The position numbers and the translations under genes were made by a program. The notes under the pieces were generated by a model. The model was not told the DNA's origin, did not search any database, and saw only the letters and a program-made list of their open reading frames with translations. A DNA stretch of 64,000 bases from an uncultured Eubacteriales bacterium (lineage in GTDB: Bacteria; Bacillota; Clostridia; Oscillospirales; CAG-272): contig CAJUIQ010000005.1 of assembly GCA_910586545.1 (NCBI GenBank), positions 13,574 through 77,573 on the forward strand, given 5' to 3'. Shown one piece after another: positions 26,116 through 35,109 of this stretch. Each line of letters begins with the position of its first letter. Position 1 is the first letter of the stretch.

Positions 26116-28281
26116 ATGAAGAAATTATTATCACTGGTGTTGCTTTTTTCGTTGTTGGCAGGGATATGCAGCATCGGAACGGCGGCACAGAATTTAGTGG
26201 TAGATGACACATTCACTTTGGGCGATGTAAACGGGGATAGAGTTGCTGATCCTACAGATGCGCTGGAAGTGGCCCGCTATCTGGCAGATGTGGAGGGTGC
26301 GCATGTAATACGGGACGCCGCGGATATGGACGCGGACGGCCAGGTGAGCGCATATGATGCATTGCAGTTTAAAATGTGTATAGCTGGCGCGAAAAATTGG
26401 TCCGACTACGACAGCAATTATGCATTATATGCTTTTACAATTGGCGAAAGGCCTATTCAAACATATTGTATTGTGGTCCCTGCGGATACCAATGTGGAAA
26501 CAAGTAATGCATATTATAGCGCACAGGAGCTGCAAAGATATGTTCTTATTGCTACAGGATGTGAATTGGCAATTTGTTTTGGAGAAAAAATCACGGAAAA
26601 CGCCATCACTTTCCATCAGGAAGATGAAACCGGCGAACTTGGTATCGAAGGTTACATATATAGCGTAACTGACGGACAGTTGGACATTTACGGCACCCGC
26701 CGGGGAAATATGTACGCTGTTTATGAGATTTTGGAGGAATATCTGGGTCTTCTCTTCTATAGTGGAGAAGAGACGTTGATTTATAAAAAACGCACATCCG
26801 ATATTCCAGAGGGAACATATATTGAACGGCAGCCCGCGCTTACATTTCGTATGGTGCGGGGCGGAACTTTTGGGATTCCCGGCGCTTTGCAGTATTATTT
26901 CCCTCGAAGAAATAACGGATTTCAGCTCATGGCTTATGAGCAGGAAAAATATGGAACGCTAACAGGCTCACATGCATTTAACGCGCATTCGTTCCACTAC
27001 TATTATCAAATGTATACGGGGCCAGAGGATGCACCTACTTTGTTGGAACGTTTCGAAAATGGCGAACGGATAAATCAGTTGACTTGGCAGCCGTGCTTTA
27101 CAGACGATTCTATGTATCAGCAGTTATTTACCGGATTGGTGCTGTACAGCGATTATCTTTTTAAAGAAAGAGAAAAGAAAGACCATATATTCCGGCCGGG
27201 GACGTCCTCTGTGTCCTTTTCTATGTGTGACAATACGGCTTACTACTGCAAATGCTCCAACTGTTCCACCATATATGCTACAGACGGATATGCCGGTGGC
27301 AACGTGTATATTGCCAACCGCGCGGCGAAAGACATCCAGCAGTATTATCCAGGAATGCAGATATACTTTATCATTTACGATCACACAATCCCGCAAAACA
27401 TTTATCCGGATAAGAATTTGATTGTTATGTTCTGTGGAACCGGCTGCAATAATCACTTTATTGGCAGCGGCGCGTGCAAAGATAATACCACACTGCTTGG
27501 CGGAAACAATACCTATGATGAAAAAGCATTAAAAGCTTGGGGGGATATTTGCATACAGACAGGAGCGCAGCTTTGGTTTTGGTACTATCCCTGTAATTAC
27601 AGCTTTTGGCTGGTCGGATGCCCAAACATTGTCAATATTTATGAAGACTTTAAGTTCCTCGTAAATGAATGCAACGTTACTGGTCTGTATTTTGAAAGCG
27701 ATGAAATTTATAATAATTTTGAGGCTCTAAAAGAATATCTCGCTTCGCGCATGATAGCGGATCCGGATATGACGGAAGAGGAATTTTATGAGCTAATGAA
27801 GGAGTATTTGTATATTTATTACGGAGATGGATACGGGGAACTGCATGATTATATCATGATGCAGAATGAAGCGGGAGACCGTGCGGGTTGTTTCATCAAC
27901 AACTTTGACCGGCCCCGTCAGATGATTGATTACGCATATATTGATGAACATTATGAGGAAATGCGTGCGCTGCTTGTAACGGCTAGAGAAAAAGCGAATA
28001 CCGACGAGCAGGCAAAACGAATTGATACACTAATAGCATGCTGTGACTTTTTGGGGCTCACTTGTGTCCATCATCGTTACTATAAGGGAGATGATCGTAC
28101 ATTGCAGGAATTGTATATGGAACGGTATGACGCAATGTACAATTATATAAAAGATAACAACATTTTGATTTTCCCAGGGGATCAGTATGGACTTCCGAAT
28201 TCTATCGATTATGGAGAGGATCCGATGTATCAGTTTTATGGAGAGGAACGTCCAGGCGTCAGCAGATATCCGGAAAAATAA
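26116..28281 (+). CDS. Exported N-terminal-dockerin DUF4838 protein, paralogue 2
   Basis: 721 residues from ATG 26116, chosen over the open frame from 26062 because aaaaggag lies ahead and the signal peptide starts there ('MKKLLSLVLLFSLLAG'). The dockerin lies at about 31-95. Its first calcium loop reads 'DVNGDRVADPTD', with Arg42 in place of the conserved Gly, while the second loop is intact. A GH67N-like region spans about 100-225 and the DUF4838 body about 320-550 with 'CKCSNCSTIY'. The end is 'ERPGVSRYPEK' as in paralogue 1. It is exported and presumably docks to a cohesin; the altered loop could weaken calcium binding or docking. Confidence 0.85.
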   Translation: MKKLLSLVLLFSLLAGICSIGTAAQNLVVDDTFTLGDVNGDRVADPTDALEVARYLADVEGAHVIRDAADMDADGQVSAYDALQFKMCIAGAKNWSDYDSNYALYAFTIGERPIQTYCIVVPADTNVETSNAYYSAQELQRYVLIATGCELAICFGEKITENAITFHQEDETGELGIEGYIYSVTDGQLDIYGTRRGNMYAVYEILEEYLGLLFYSGEETLIYKKRTSDIPEGTYIERQPALTFRMVRGGTFGIPGALQYYFPRRNNGFQLMAYEQEKYGTLTGSHAFNAHSFHYYYQMYTGPEDAPTLLERFENGERINQLTWQPCFTDDSMYQQLFTGLVLYSDYLFKEREKKDHIFRPGTSSVSFSMCDNTAYYCKCSNCSTIYATDGYAGGNVYIANRAAKDIQQYYPGMQIYFIIYDHTIPQNIYPDKNLIVMFCGTGCNNHFIGSGACKDNTTLLGGNNTYDEKALKAWGDICIQTGAQLWFWYYPCNYSFWLVGCPNIVNIYEDFKFLVNECNVTGLYFESDEIYNNFEALKEYLASRMIADPDMTEEEFYELMKEYLYIYYGDGYGELHDYIMMQNEAGDRAGCFINNFDRPRQMIDYAYIDEHYEEMRALLVTAREKANTDEQAKRIDTLIACCDFLGLTCVHHRYYKGDDRTLQELYMERYDAMYNYIKDNNILIFPGDQYGLPNSIDYGEDPMYQFYGEERPGVSRYPEK

Positions 28282-28310
28282 AAAGGGGCGTCTTGCGGCG
28301 CTCCTTTTTT
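28281..28310 (+). terminator. Terminator of paralogue 2
   Basis: aggggcg-tcttgcg-gcgctcct hairpin (one mismatch) with T6, starting at the stop codon. Confidence 0.7.
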
Positions 28311-28415
28311 GGACTTACACAATTCTATTTTTGCGATTTTTATAAAATTTTATCTGGCAAATACATTTGTTAAAGTATTTTCAACAACAAATGTGTACAA
28401 AATTTCAAAAAAATA

Positions 28416-28444
28416 TTGAAAAATATCGTACAATATATTAAAAT
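28416..28444 (+). promoter_or_regulatory. Promoter of dockerin-DUF4838 gene 3
   Basis: TTGAAA, 17-base spacer, TAAAAT, with A-tract upstream (ttcaaaaaaata); 44 bases before the ATG. Confidence 0.6.
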
Positions 28445-28488
28445 TATAATATGATTAAAAGCTTTTACAAAGAGAGAGGAGAAGTTGG

Positions 28489-30651
28489 ATGCGAAGAACA
28501 TTATCATTAGTGCTGCTGATATCAATGTTGGCGGGGATGCTTAGCATCGGCGCTGCGGCAGGAATGGTAGTAGATGACACATTCACTTTGGGCGATGTAA
28601 ATGGGGATGGAGTTGCTGATCCTACAGATGCGCTGGAAGTGGCCCGCTATCTGGCAGATGTGGAGGGCGCGAGCGTAATACGGGACGCTGCGGATATGGA
28701 CGCAGACGGCCAGGTAAGCGCGTATGACGCACTGCAGTTTAAAATGTGTATAGCCGGCGCGAAAAATTGGTCTGACTACGAAACCGAGGGGGCGGCCCTG
28801 TACCGGTTTACTATTGGCGGCAATTCCATTGACACATATAGTCTTGTAGTTCCGGCAGATACAGATCCGAAAACCAGCAACGCGTATTACGCTGCTGAAA
28901 TGATGCAGAAATATGTTAAAGAGGCTACCGGCTCTGCACTGCAAATTGTTTACGGAGAGAAGACCACAGAAAATGGTATTTATTTTCACGCTATTGATGA
29001 ACTAAGTGAGCAGGGGCTGAAACTTGGATTAGACGGGTATATTTATGAAGTTGCGGATGGACAACTGCATATTTACGGTACCCGCAGAGGCAATATGTAT
29101 GCCGCTTATGAAATAATAGAAGAATACATAGGTTACCGGTTTTTCAGCGGAAAACAAACCTTGCTATATAAGAACAGAACGTCGGATATACCGGAAGGTA
29201 TATATACAAAAGAAGTACCGCCGCTTTTCTTCCGGTATTGCATGCAAACCTTTGATGTCAGTGGCGCTGAGGATTATTTTTTTCCAAGAAAATTGAACGG
29301 ATCGCAGCTGTACGGCTATACGGAAGAAAGATTTGGCACGCTGACCGGCCCCCATTTTATCAACGCCCATTCTTTTGGTTGGTACTACAGAATGGCTACT
29401 GGTCCGGAAGATGCGCCTACGCTGAATGAGCGTTACAAGCAAGGTGTACAGAAAGATGAATACTCGTGGCAGCCTTGCTTTACCAGTGAAGACGATTACA
29501 ATAAGATGTTTACCGGATTATATTTGTGTATTAAGATGATTACAGAGGAATGGGCAAACAACGTCTTGCGCAGAGAATCCTCGTCTATGTCGTTTTCTAT
29601 TTGTGATAATATTAAGTTCTGCAAATGTGCCGACTGCGCTACACTCTACTCTACAAATGGCTATGCAGGCGGAAGTATATATATTGCTAACCGTGCGGTG
29701 GAGGACATCCAGCAGTATTATCCCGACTTAAAGCTGTATTTGATTCTTTATGATCATACGATTCCGCAGGATATTTTTCCTCATGAGGATCTTATTATTA
29801 TGTTCTGTCATAATGGCTGCAACAATCATGTGATTGGCAGCGGGGGCTGCGGAGACAATCTGACACAGCTGAACTACAGCAATAAATATGAAGAGGCGGC
29901 TCTGCAGGCATGGGGAGATATCTGTGCACAAACCGGAGCTGAACTGTGGCTTTGGTACTACCCGGTAACGTGCCACTATTATCTTGTGGGCTGTCCGAAT
30001 ATCTACAACATTTGGGCGGATATTGTGAATGTGGTGGAAATGTACAATGTTACTGGTATATATTATGAAGGCGGCGGTCGCACATACAATTTTGAGGCCC
30101 TGAAAGCATATATCGCTTCCCGTGTTATCGTGGATCCGGATATGACGGAAGAGGAATTTGTTGAAATTGTAAAAGAGTACTTATATATGTACTATGGTGA
30201 AGGAAATGAGGAATTATTCGATTTCATTGTGATGCAGAATGAGGCAGGCGACCGTGCAGGCTGTTTTGTCAATAACTATGACCGTCCGCGTCAGATGTAT
30301 GATTACGTATATATTGATGAACATTATGAGGAAATGCGTGCTCTTCTGGTGGCAGCGTTGGAAAAAGCGCAGACAGATGAACAGCGTGATAGAGTTGAAA
30401 CGTTGATTGCCTGTTTTGATTTCCTTGGGCTTACTTGTGTGCACCACCGCTATTATAAGGGAAATGACGAAGTGCTTCGGAGCTTGTACATGGAGCGGTA
30501 TGACGCAATGTACAATTATATTAAAAATAACGATATGGTTATATTCTCTAACGATGAACCCTACTCAATACCTGGCAGCATCAGCTATAAAGAAGATCCG
30601 ATGTTCCAATTCTATGGAGAAGAAAGAAACGGCGTTACCCGGTATCCGTAA
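28489..30651 (+). CDS. Exported N-terminal-dockerin DUF4838 protein, paralogue 3
   Basis: 720 residues: signal peptide about 1-23 ('MRRTLSLVLLISMLAGMLSI' start), dockerin at about 30-92 with both calcium loops intact, GH67N-like region about 98-225, DUF4838 body about 325-545 including 'CKCADCATLY', and an end of 'ERNGVTRYP'. The dockerin stretch is nearly identical in DNA to that of paralogue 4 (28560-28790 against about 30960-31190), far more than the bodies. Ribosome binding site gagaggaga precedes ATG 28489. It has its own promoter and terminator. Role as for its neighbours: a probable secreted, scaffold-bound glycan-acting protein of unproven activity. Confidence 0.86.
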   Translation: MRRTLSLVLLISMLAGMLSIGAAAGMVVDDTFTLGDVNGDGVADPTDALEVARYLADVEGASVIRDAADMDADGQVSAYDALQFKMCIAGAKNWSDYETEGAALYRFTIGGNSIDTYSLVVPADTDPKTSNAYYAAEMMQKYVKEATGSALQIVYGEKTTENGIYFHAIDELSEQGLKLGLDGYIYEVADGQLHIYGTRRGNMYAAYEIIEEYIGYRFFSGKQTLLYKNRTSDIPEGIYTKEVPPLFFRYCMQTFDVSGAEDYFFPRKLNGSQLYGYTEERFGTLTGPHFINAHSFGWYYRMATGPEDAPTLNERYKQGVQKDEYSWQPCFTSEDDYNKMFTGLYLCIKMITEEWANNVLRRESSSMSFSICDNIKFCKCADCATLYSTNGYAGGSIYIANRAVEDIQQYYPDLKLYLILYDHTIPQDIFPHEDLIIMFCHNGCNNHVIGSGGCGDNLTQLNYSNKYEEAALQAWGDICAQTGAELWLWYYPVTCHYYLVGCPNIYNIWADIVNVVEMYNVTGIYYEGGGRTYNFEALKAYIASRVIVDPDMTEEEFVEIVKEYLYMYYGEGNEELFDFIVMQNEAGDRAGCFVNNYDRPRQMYDYVYIDEHYEEMRALLVAALEKAQTDEQRDRVETLIACFDFLGLTCVHHRYYKGNDEVLRSLYMERYDAMYNYIKNNDMVIFSNDEPYSIPGSISYKEDPMFQFYGEERNGVTRYP

Positions 30652-30688
30652 TTTGTTAAGGCAAGGTAATAGCTTCACTATTTAATAA

Positions 30689-30724
30689 GGAAAGAGATTC
30701 CTGCTTTGCAGGAATCTCTTTTTT
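30689..30724 (+). terminator. Terminator of paralogue 3
   Basis: Perfect aaagagattcctgc/gcaggaatctcttt stem, T6 after it. Confidence 0.9.
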
Positions 30725-30830
30725 GGATGGCTTTCTTTTATTACAAACGTATATTCAAAAACGATGCATTTTGTTCACAAAATAGAAACAATAATTCTGT
30801 GATTTTTGTACAAAAAAATCAAAAAAATAC

Positions 30831-30859
30831 TTGATTATGTATAACTAATATGGTACAAT
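30831..30859 (+). promoter_or_regulatory. Promoter of dockerin-DUF4838 gene 4
   Basis: TTGATT, 17-base spacer, TACAAT, preceded by caaaaaaatcaaaaaaatac; 48 bases before the ATG. Confidence 0.7.
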
Positions 30860-30907
30860 AAGCACAGATATACGATAAACTCGTCTATTAATGCAAGGAG
30901 AAACCAA

Positions 30908-33085
30908 ATGAAAAAAGCATTATCACTAGTGTTGTTGCTATCGATGCTGGCAGGGATGCTTAGCATCGGTGCTGCGGCAGGAATGGTAGTAGATGACACA
31001 TTCACTTTGGGTGACGTAAACGGGGATGGAGTTGCCGATCCTACGGACGCGCTGGAAGTGGCCCGCTATCTGGCAGATGTGGAGGGCGCGAGCGTAATAC
31101 GGGACGCTGCGGATATGGACGCAGACGGCCAGGTGAGCGCATATGACGCACTGCAGTTTAAAATGTGTATAGCCGGCGCAAAACAATGGTCTGACTACGA
31201 GGTTACTGAAGGATACGGCCAAGCGCTGTATAACTTTACCATTGCAGGCAATTCGATCACTACATATTGTATCGTTGTGCCCGAGGGAACAGATTCTGAA
31301 ACCAGCAACCTGTACTATGGTGCGGATATGCTGCGTAAGTATACCCGGATGGCAACCGGACACAATATGGAAATCTGTTTTGGTACGCCTTCGACGGAAA
31401 ATGCCGTCTATTTCCATCAGGAAGATGAAACCGGCGAGCTTGGCATTGAAGGTTACATCTATGAAGTGAAGGATGGTCAGCTGCATATCTATGGTACCCG
31501 CAGAGGTAGTATGTATGCTGCCTATGATATCTTGGAAGAATACCTGGGCTATCGGTTCTTCAGTACCGAAGAGTATCGTGTGTATAAGAGCCGTACCTCT
31601 GATATTGCAGAAGGTACATATTTCAAGAAGATTCCTGAACTTGTTTTCCGTATGGCAAGACAGACAGCGGCAGATAACAATGAAGAATTTGCGTTCCCCC
31701 GCAGACTGAACGGACGTGGATCTGCGTTTTCGGATGATGAGCGTCATGGCACGCTGACTGGTGCTCACTTTATCAATGCGCATTCTTTTGGTTATTACTA
31801 CAGAATGGCTACTGGTCCGGAAGATGCACCTACTTTGCAGGAACGTTATCAGCAAGGTGTACAGAGGGATGAATATTCGTGGCAGCCTTGTATGACTGGT
31901 GAGGAATCCTACAATCAGATGTTCACCGGATTGAAGCTGACTATGGATATGATTTTTGTTGAATGGGCTCAAGGCAACAGTAGACCAAGCCATGTATTCC
32001 GTAAGGGTACATCTTCCATGTCCTTCTCTATCTGCGATAACATCAAGGGATATTGTAAGTGTGCGGACTGCTCTACAATCTATGAGACAGATGGCTATGC
32101 AGGCGGAAGCGTGTATATTGCTAACCGTGCGGTAAAGGATATTCAGCAGTATTATCCCGGAATAAAATTGTATTTTATCATATATGATCATATCATTCCG
32201 CAAACGATTTTCCCAGACAAGGATCTAATCGTATTGTTCTGTGGAACCGGCTGTAATAACCACTTTATTGGCAGCGGCGAATGCGGAGATAATCTTACCT
32301 CCCTTGGCGGAAATAATACCTACGATGAAAAAGCATTGAAAGAGTGGGGAGATATCTGCCGAGATACAGGTGCGGAACTATGGTTCTGGTATTATCCTGT
32401 AACCTATCACTACTATCTGATAGGTTGTCCTAATATCATAAATCTGTACTATGATTACAATTATCTGATCAACGAATGCGGCGTCAGTGGTATATTCTAC
32501 GAAGGCGGCGGCACGGAGTATAACTTTGAAACCTTGAAGGAATATCTTGCGATCCGTCTGAACTGGGATCCCGAAATGACGGAAGAAGAATTCTATGATC
32601 ACATAATGGAATATCTGTACCTGCAATATGGCGAAGGAAACGAAGAGTTGTTTGACTTCATCATGATGCAGAATGAAGCGGGCGACCGTGCGGGATGCTT
32701 TATCAACAACTATGACCGTCCTCGTCAGATGTACGATTTCGAGTATATTGACCAGCATTATGAGGAAATGCGTGCCCTTCTGGTGGCAGCGTTGGAAAAA
32801 GCGCAGACAGATGAACAGCGTGATAGAATTGAAACGATGATTGCATGTTTTGATTTCCTTGGCCTGTCTTGTGTGCACCACCGCTATTATAAAGGAAATA
32901 ATGAAGAACTCCGGAAGCTGTACATGGAGCGGTATGACAACATGTACAACTATATCAAAGACAACGGTATGCGTATTTTCTCGGCAGATGAGCCGTATTC
33001 GCTGCCTAGTAGCATCAGTTATACGGAAGACCCGATGTTCCAGTTCTATGGAGAAGAAAGAGACGGCGTTACCAGATATCCGTAA
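30908..33085 (+). CDS. Exported N-terminal-dockerin DUF4838 protein, paralogue 4
   Basis: 725 residues. Signal peptide about 1-24; dockerin 31-92 with calcium loops at 36-47 and 69-80; GH67N-like region about 100-228 ('GQLHIYGTRRGSMYAAYDIL'); DUF4838 body about 325-550 with 'CKCADCSTIY', 'GTGCNNHFIGSGECGDN' and 'WFWYYPVTYHYYL'. It ends 'ERDGVTRYP'. The last of four tandem copies, sharing most with paralogue 3. DUF4838 proteins are found with polysaccharide-degrading enzymes in other bacteria and are related to the GH67/GH20 fold group; the catalytic residues are not established here, so the substrate is unknown. Ribosome binding site caaggaga; own promoter and terminator. Confidence 0.86.
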   Translation: MKKALSLVLLLSMLAGMLSIGAAAGMVVDDTFTLGDVNGDGVADPTDALEVARYLADVEGASVIRDAADMDADGQVSAYDALQFKMCIAGAKQWSDYEVTEGYGQALYNFTIAGNSITTYCIVVPEGTDSETSNLYYGADMLRKYTRMATGHNMEICFGTPSTENAVYFHQEDETGELGIEGYIYEVKDGQLHIYGTRRGSMYAAYDILEEYLGYRFFSTEEYRVYKSRTSDIAEGTYFKKIPELVFRMARQTAADNNEEFAFPRRLNGRGSAFSDDERHGTLTGAHFINAHSFGYYYRMATGPEDAPTLQERYQQGVQRDEYSWQPCMTGEESYNQMFTGLKLTMDMIFVEWAQGNSRPSHVFRKGTSSMSFSICDNIKGYCKCADCSTIYETDGYAGGSVYIANRAVKDIQQYYPGIKLYFIIYDHIIPQTIFPDKDLIVLFCGTGCNNHFIGSGECGDNLTSLGGNNTYDEKALKEWGDICRDTGAELWFWYYPVTYHYYLIGCPNIINLYYDYNYLINECGVSGIFYEGGGTEYNFETLKEYLAIRLNWDPEMTEEEFYDHIMEYLYLQYGEGNEELFDFIMMQNEAGDRAGCFINNYDRPRQMYDFEYIDQHYEEMRALLVAALEKAQTDEQRDRIETMIACFDFLGLSCVHHRYYKGNNEELRKLYMERYDNMYNYIKDNGMRIFSADEPYSLPSSISYTEDPMFQFYGEERDGVTRYP

Positions 33086-33099
33086 CTTTTTGTAAAAAT

Positions 33100-33130
33100 A
33101 AAAAGATCCGCCTTGGGCGGGTCTTTTTTT
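33100..33130 (+). terminator. Terminator of paralogue 4
   Basis: aagatccgcc/gggcgggtctt hairpin with T7. Confidence 0.85.
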
Positions 33131-33153
33131 GCAAAGAAACTTTAGTAATTTAC

Positions 33154-33182
33154 TTGACTAAAGTAGAAAGGCGTGCTATACT
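33154..33182 (+). promoter_or_regulatory. Promoter of the histidine operon
   Basis: TTGACT, 17-base spacer, TATACT. A second candidate (TTGCGG-N17-TATAAT) lies about 45 bases downstream. Confidence 0.75.
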
Positions 33183-33202
33183 TAGTAGTGTGAGATGCTT
33201 GC

Positions 33203-33269
33203 GGAAGTGTTTTGTATGTGGTATAATAAAGAAAAGTTTTATTACATAAACTTCCACACTTTTATTTTT
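33203..33269 (+). promoter_or_regulatory. Leader stem-loop ahead of hisZ, possible attenuator
   Basis: A long imperfect hairpin can form from ggaagt, tatgt and taataaa with ttttatta, acata and acttcc, followed by a U-rich stretch (acttttattttt). There is no T-box motif and no His-rich leader peptide. The role is inferred from its position between promoter and hisZ. Confidence 0.35.
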
Positions 33270-33349
33270 GTATAATAAGCAACTGCAAAACTTGTTTGGC
33301 AGCTTGCTTTACTCTATAGAAGATAATAAAAAAAGAATGGAGACCCTAC

Positions 33350-34474
33350 ATGACAATTTTAGATTTATTGCGTGAGGAAGAAAAATATATTTTAAAAATG
33401 CGGCGTTTGTACGAGCTGTATGGATATAAAAAATATAAGATGAGTAAGTTTGAACATTATGATTTGTACCTGGAAAACAAAAGTTTTCTTTCCAGTAGCA
33501 ATATTCTTACTTTTACAGATGCTGGCGGAACATTGCTTGCGCTAAAGCCGGATATTACGCTATCTATCGTGAAAAATGCTCCAGAGTCTTTTTTTGAACC
33601 AGAAAAGGTGTATTATTGTGAGAATGTCTATCGCAGCACAGATCAGTCCAGTGGAATCCGGGAGATACTACAGGTGGGCATTGAATATATCGGCGAAATG
33701 GATACTTATGCGCAAGCAGAAGTGCTGGCCTTGGCGGCGAAAAGCCTTCGTGAAATTTCATCTAGTTCCGTGATTGGTATCAGTCATATGGGCTTGGTGA
33801 CGGCGCTTTTGGATCAGGCAAAATTGGAGGGAATGGCCAGACGAGAGGTGTTACGTTGTCTGGGCGAAAAGAATGTTCATGAACTTCAGGCAGTGTGCCG
33901 GGAAGAGGCCGTTGCAGAAAAAGATATAAACAAGCTTACATCCGTTGCAGAAGTTTACGGCCCTTTGCAAGCAAGCCTTGCAAAACTTGCTGATTTGCTT
34001 GCAGATACGTCTGCAGGCGATCCCGCGCGCCTGGCTGTAGATGAGCTGGCGCAGTTATATCAAGTATTGGATGCTGTCGGCTGTGGCACACAATTTGTAT
34101 TGGACTTTTCTGTGACAAATGATATGGACTACTACAATGGAGTTACCTTCCAAGGATTTGTGGATGGAATTCCTGCCCACGTGCTCTCCGGCGGACGATA
34201 TGATACCCTTGTGAAAAAGTTTGGTAAACAAGCGGGCGCTATTGGTTTTGCAATTTATCCGAATCTTTTGGAACAGTTTAGTGAGGATACACGGGACAGC
34301 GACCTGGATGTGTTAATTACATATGGCAGCGCAGATCCTGCCGCCGCTGCCGCAGAAGCCCAGAAACTGACAAATGAAGGCTTGCAGGTGCGTGTGCAGA
34401 AAGATACGGTTAGTACTGTTCGCTATAAAAAACATGTGCGTATGGATAAGAAGGAGGGAGGTGCCGCTATATGA
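33350..34474 (+). CDS. hisZ: ATP phosphoribosyltransferase regulatory subunit HisZ
   Basis: 374 residues with a class II aminoacyl-tRNA-synthetase-like (HisRS-like) fold: 'GGTLLALKPDITLSIVKNAP', 'YYCENVYRSTDQSSGIREILQVGIE' (motif 2-like region) and 'FSVTNDMDYYNGVTFQGFV...LSGGRYDTLVKKFG' (motif 3-like region). HisZ lacks aminoacylation activity and completes the short form of HisG for feedback-regulated first-step catalysis. The adjacent HisG is indeed the short form, and the two genes overlap by four bases (ATGA). It opens the his operon. Confidence 0.93.
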   Translation: MTILDLLREEEKYILKMRRLYELYGYKKYKMSKFEHYDLYLENKSFLSSSNILTFTDAGGTLLALKPDITLSIVKNAPESFFEPEKVYYCENVYRSTDQSSGIREILQVGIEYIGEMDTYAQAEVLALAAKSLREISSSSVIGISHMGLVTALLDQAKLEGMARREVLRCLGEKNVHELQAVCREEAVAEKDINKLTSVAEVYGPLQASLAKLADLLADTSAGDPARLAVDELAQLYQVLDAVGCGTQFVLDFSVTNDMDYYNGVTFQGFVDGIPAHVLSGGRYDTLVKKFGKQAGAIGFAIYPNLLEQFSEDTRDSDLDVLITYGSADPAAAAAEAQKLTNEGLQVRVQKDTVSTVRYKKHVRMDKKEGGAAI

Positions 34475-35106
34475 GAAAGTTGAATATTGCTCTCCCTAAA
34501 GGAAGACTTGGAGAAAAAGCATATAAGATTTTTGCAGACATTGGATATGGCTGCCCGGAAATTTTGGAAGACAGTCGGAAACTTATTTTTGAAAATTCGG
34601 AAAACGGCGTCTGTTATTTTTGGGCTAAACCCTCTGATGTAGCTATTTATGTGGAACGCGGCGCAGCCGATGTAGGCATTGTTGGCAAGGATATCCTTCT
34701 GGAAGGCGGTCATGATGTATATGAACTGGCCGACTTGCAGATGGGAAAATGCAGAATGGCAGTAGCTGGTAAAAAGGGGATGCAGCCCAGTGGTGAAAGA
34801 ACAATCCGCGTTGCTACAAAGTTTCCCCATATTGCCAGAGATTTTTATGACAAAAAAGGCTTGGATATTGATATCATCAAGCTGAATGGATCCATCGAAA
34901 TTGCGCCTCTATTGGGACTATCCGACGTAATCGTGGATATCGTGGAGACAGGAAAAACCTTGTACGAAAACAATTTAGAGCCTTATGAAACCATTGTGCC
35001 AATTAGTGCGCGGTTGGTAGCCAATAAAGCAAGCTTCCAGTTTAAAAATGCTGAAATTTTTGCCATGACAGAAAAAATTCAAAAAGCGATTGCAGAAAGG
35101 GAATAA
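34471..35106 (+). CDS. hisG: ATP phosphoribosyltransferase, short form
   Basis: A 211-residue catalytic subunit for the first step of histidine synthesis (PRPP + ATP to phosphoribosyl-ATP). The start 'MRKLNIALPKGRLGEKAYKI' and the phosphate-binding stretch 'DVIVDIVETGKTLYENNL' are typical. It lacks the C-terminal regulatory domain of long HisG and so depends on HisZ. The ATG overlaps the hisZ stop; ggagggaggt precedes it. Confidence 0.96.
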   Translation: MRKLNIALPKGRLGEKAYKIFADIGYGCPEILEDSRKLIFENSENGVCYFWAKPSDVAIYVERGAADVGIVGKDILLEGGHDVYELADLQMGKCRMAVAGKKGMQPSGERTIRVATKFPHIARDFYDKKGLDIDIIKLNGSIEIAPLLGLSDVIVDIVETGKTLYENNLEPYETIVPISARLVANKASFQFKNAEIFAMTEKIQKAIAERE

Positions 35107-35109
35107 GGA

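Noticed and set aside
30938..32203. 421-codon minus-strand frame in DUF4838 paralogue 4
   Set aside because: Shadow of the forward gene, which has signal peptide, dockerin, promoter and terminator.
33086..33349. T-box ahead of the histidine operon
   Set aside because: No match to the conserved T-box core (aggtggnaccgcg) as found ahead of valS.
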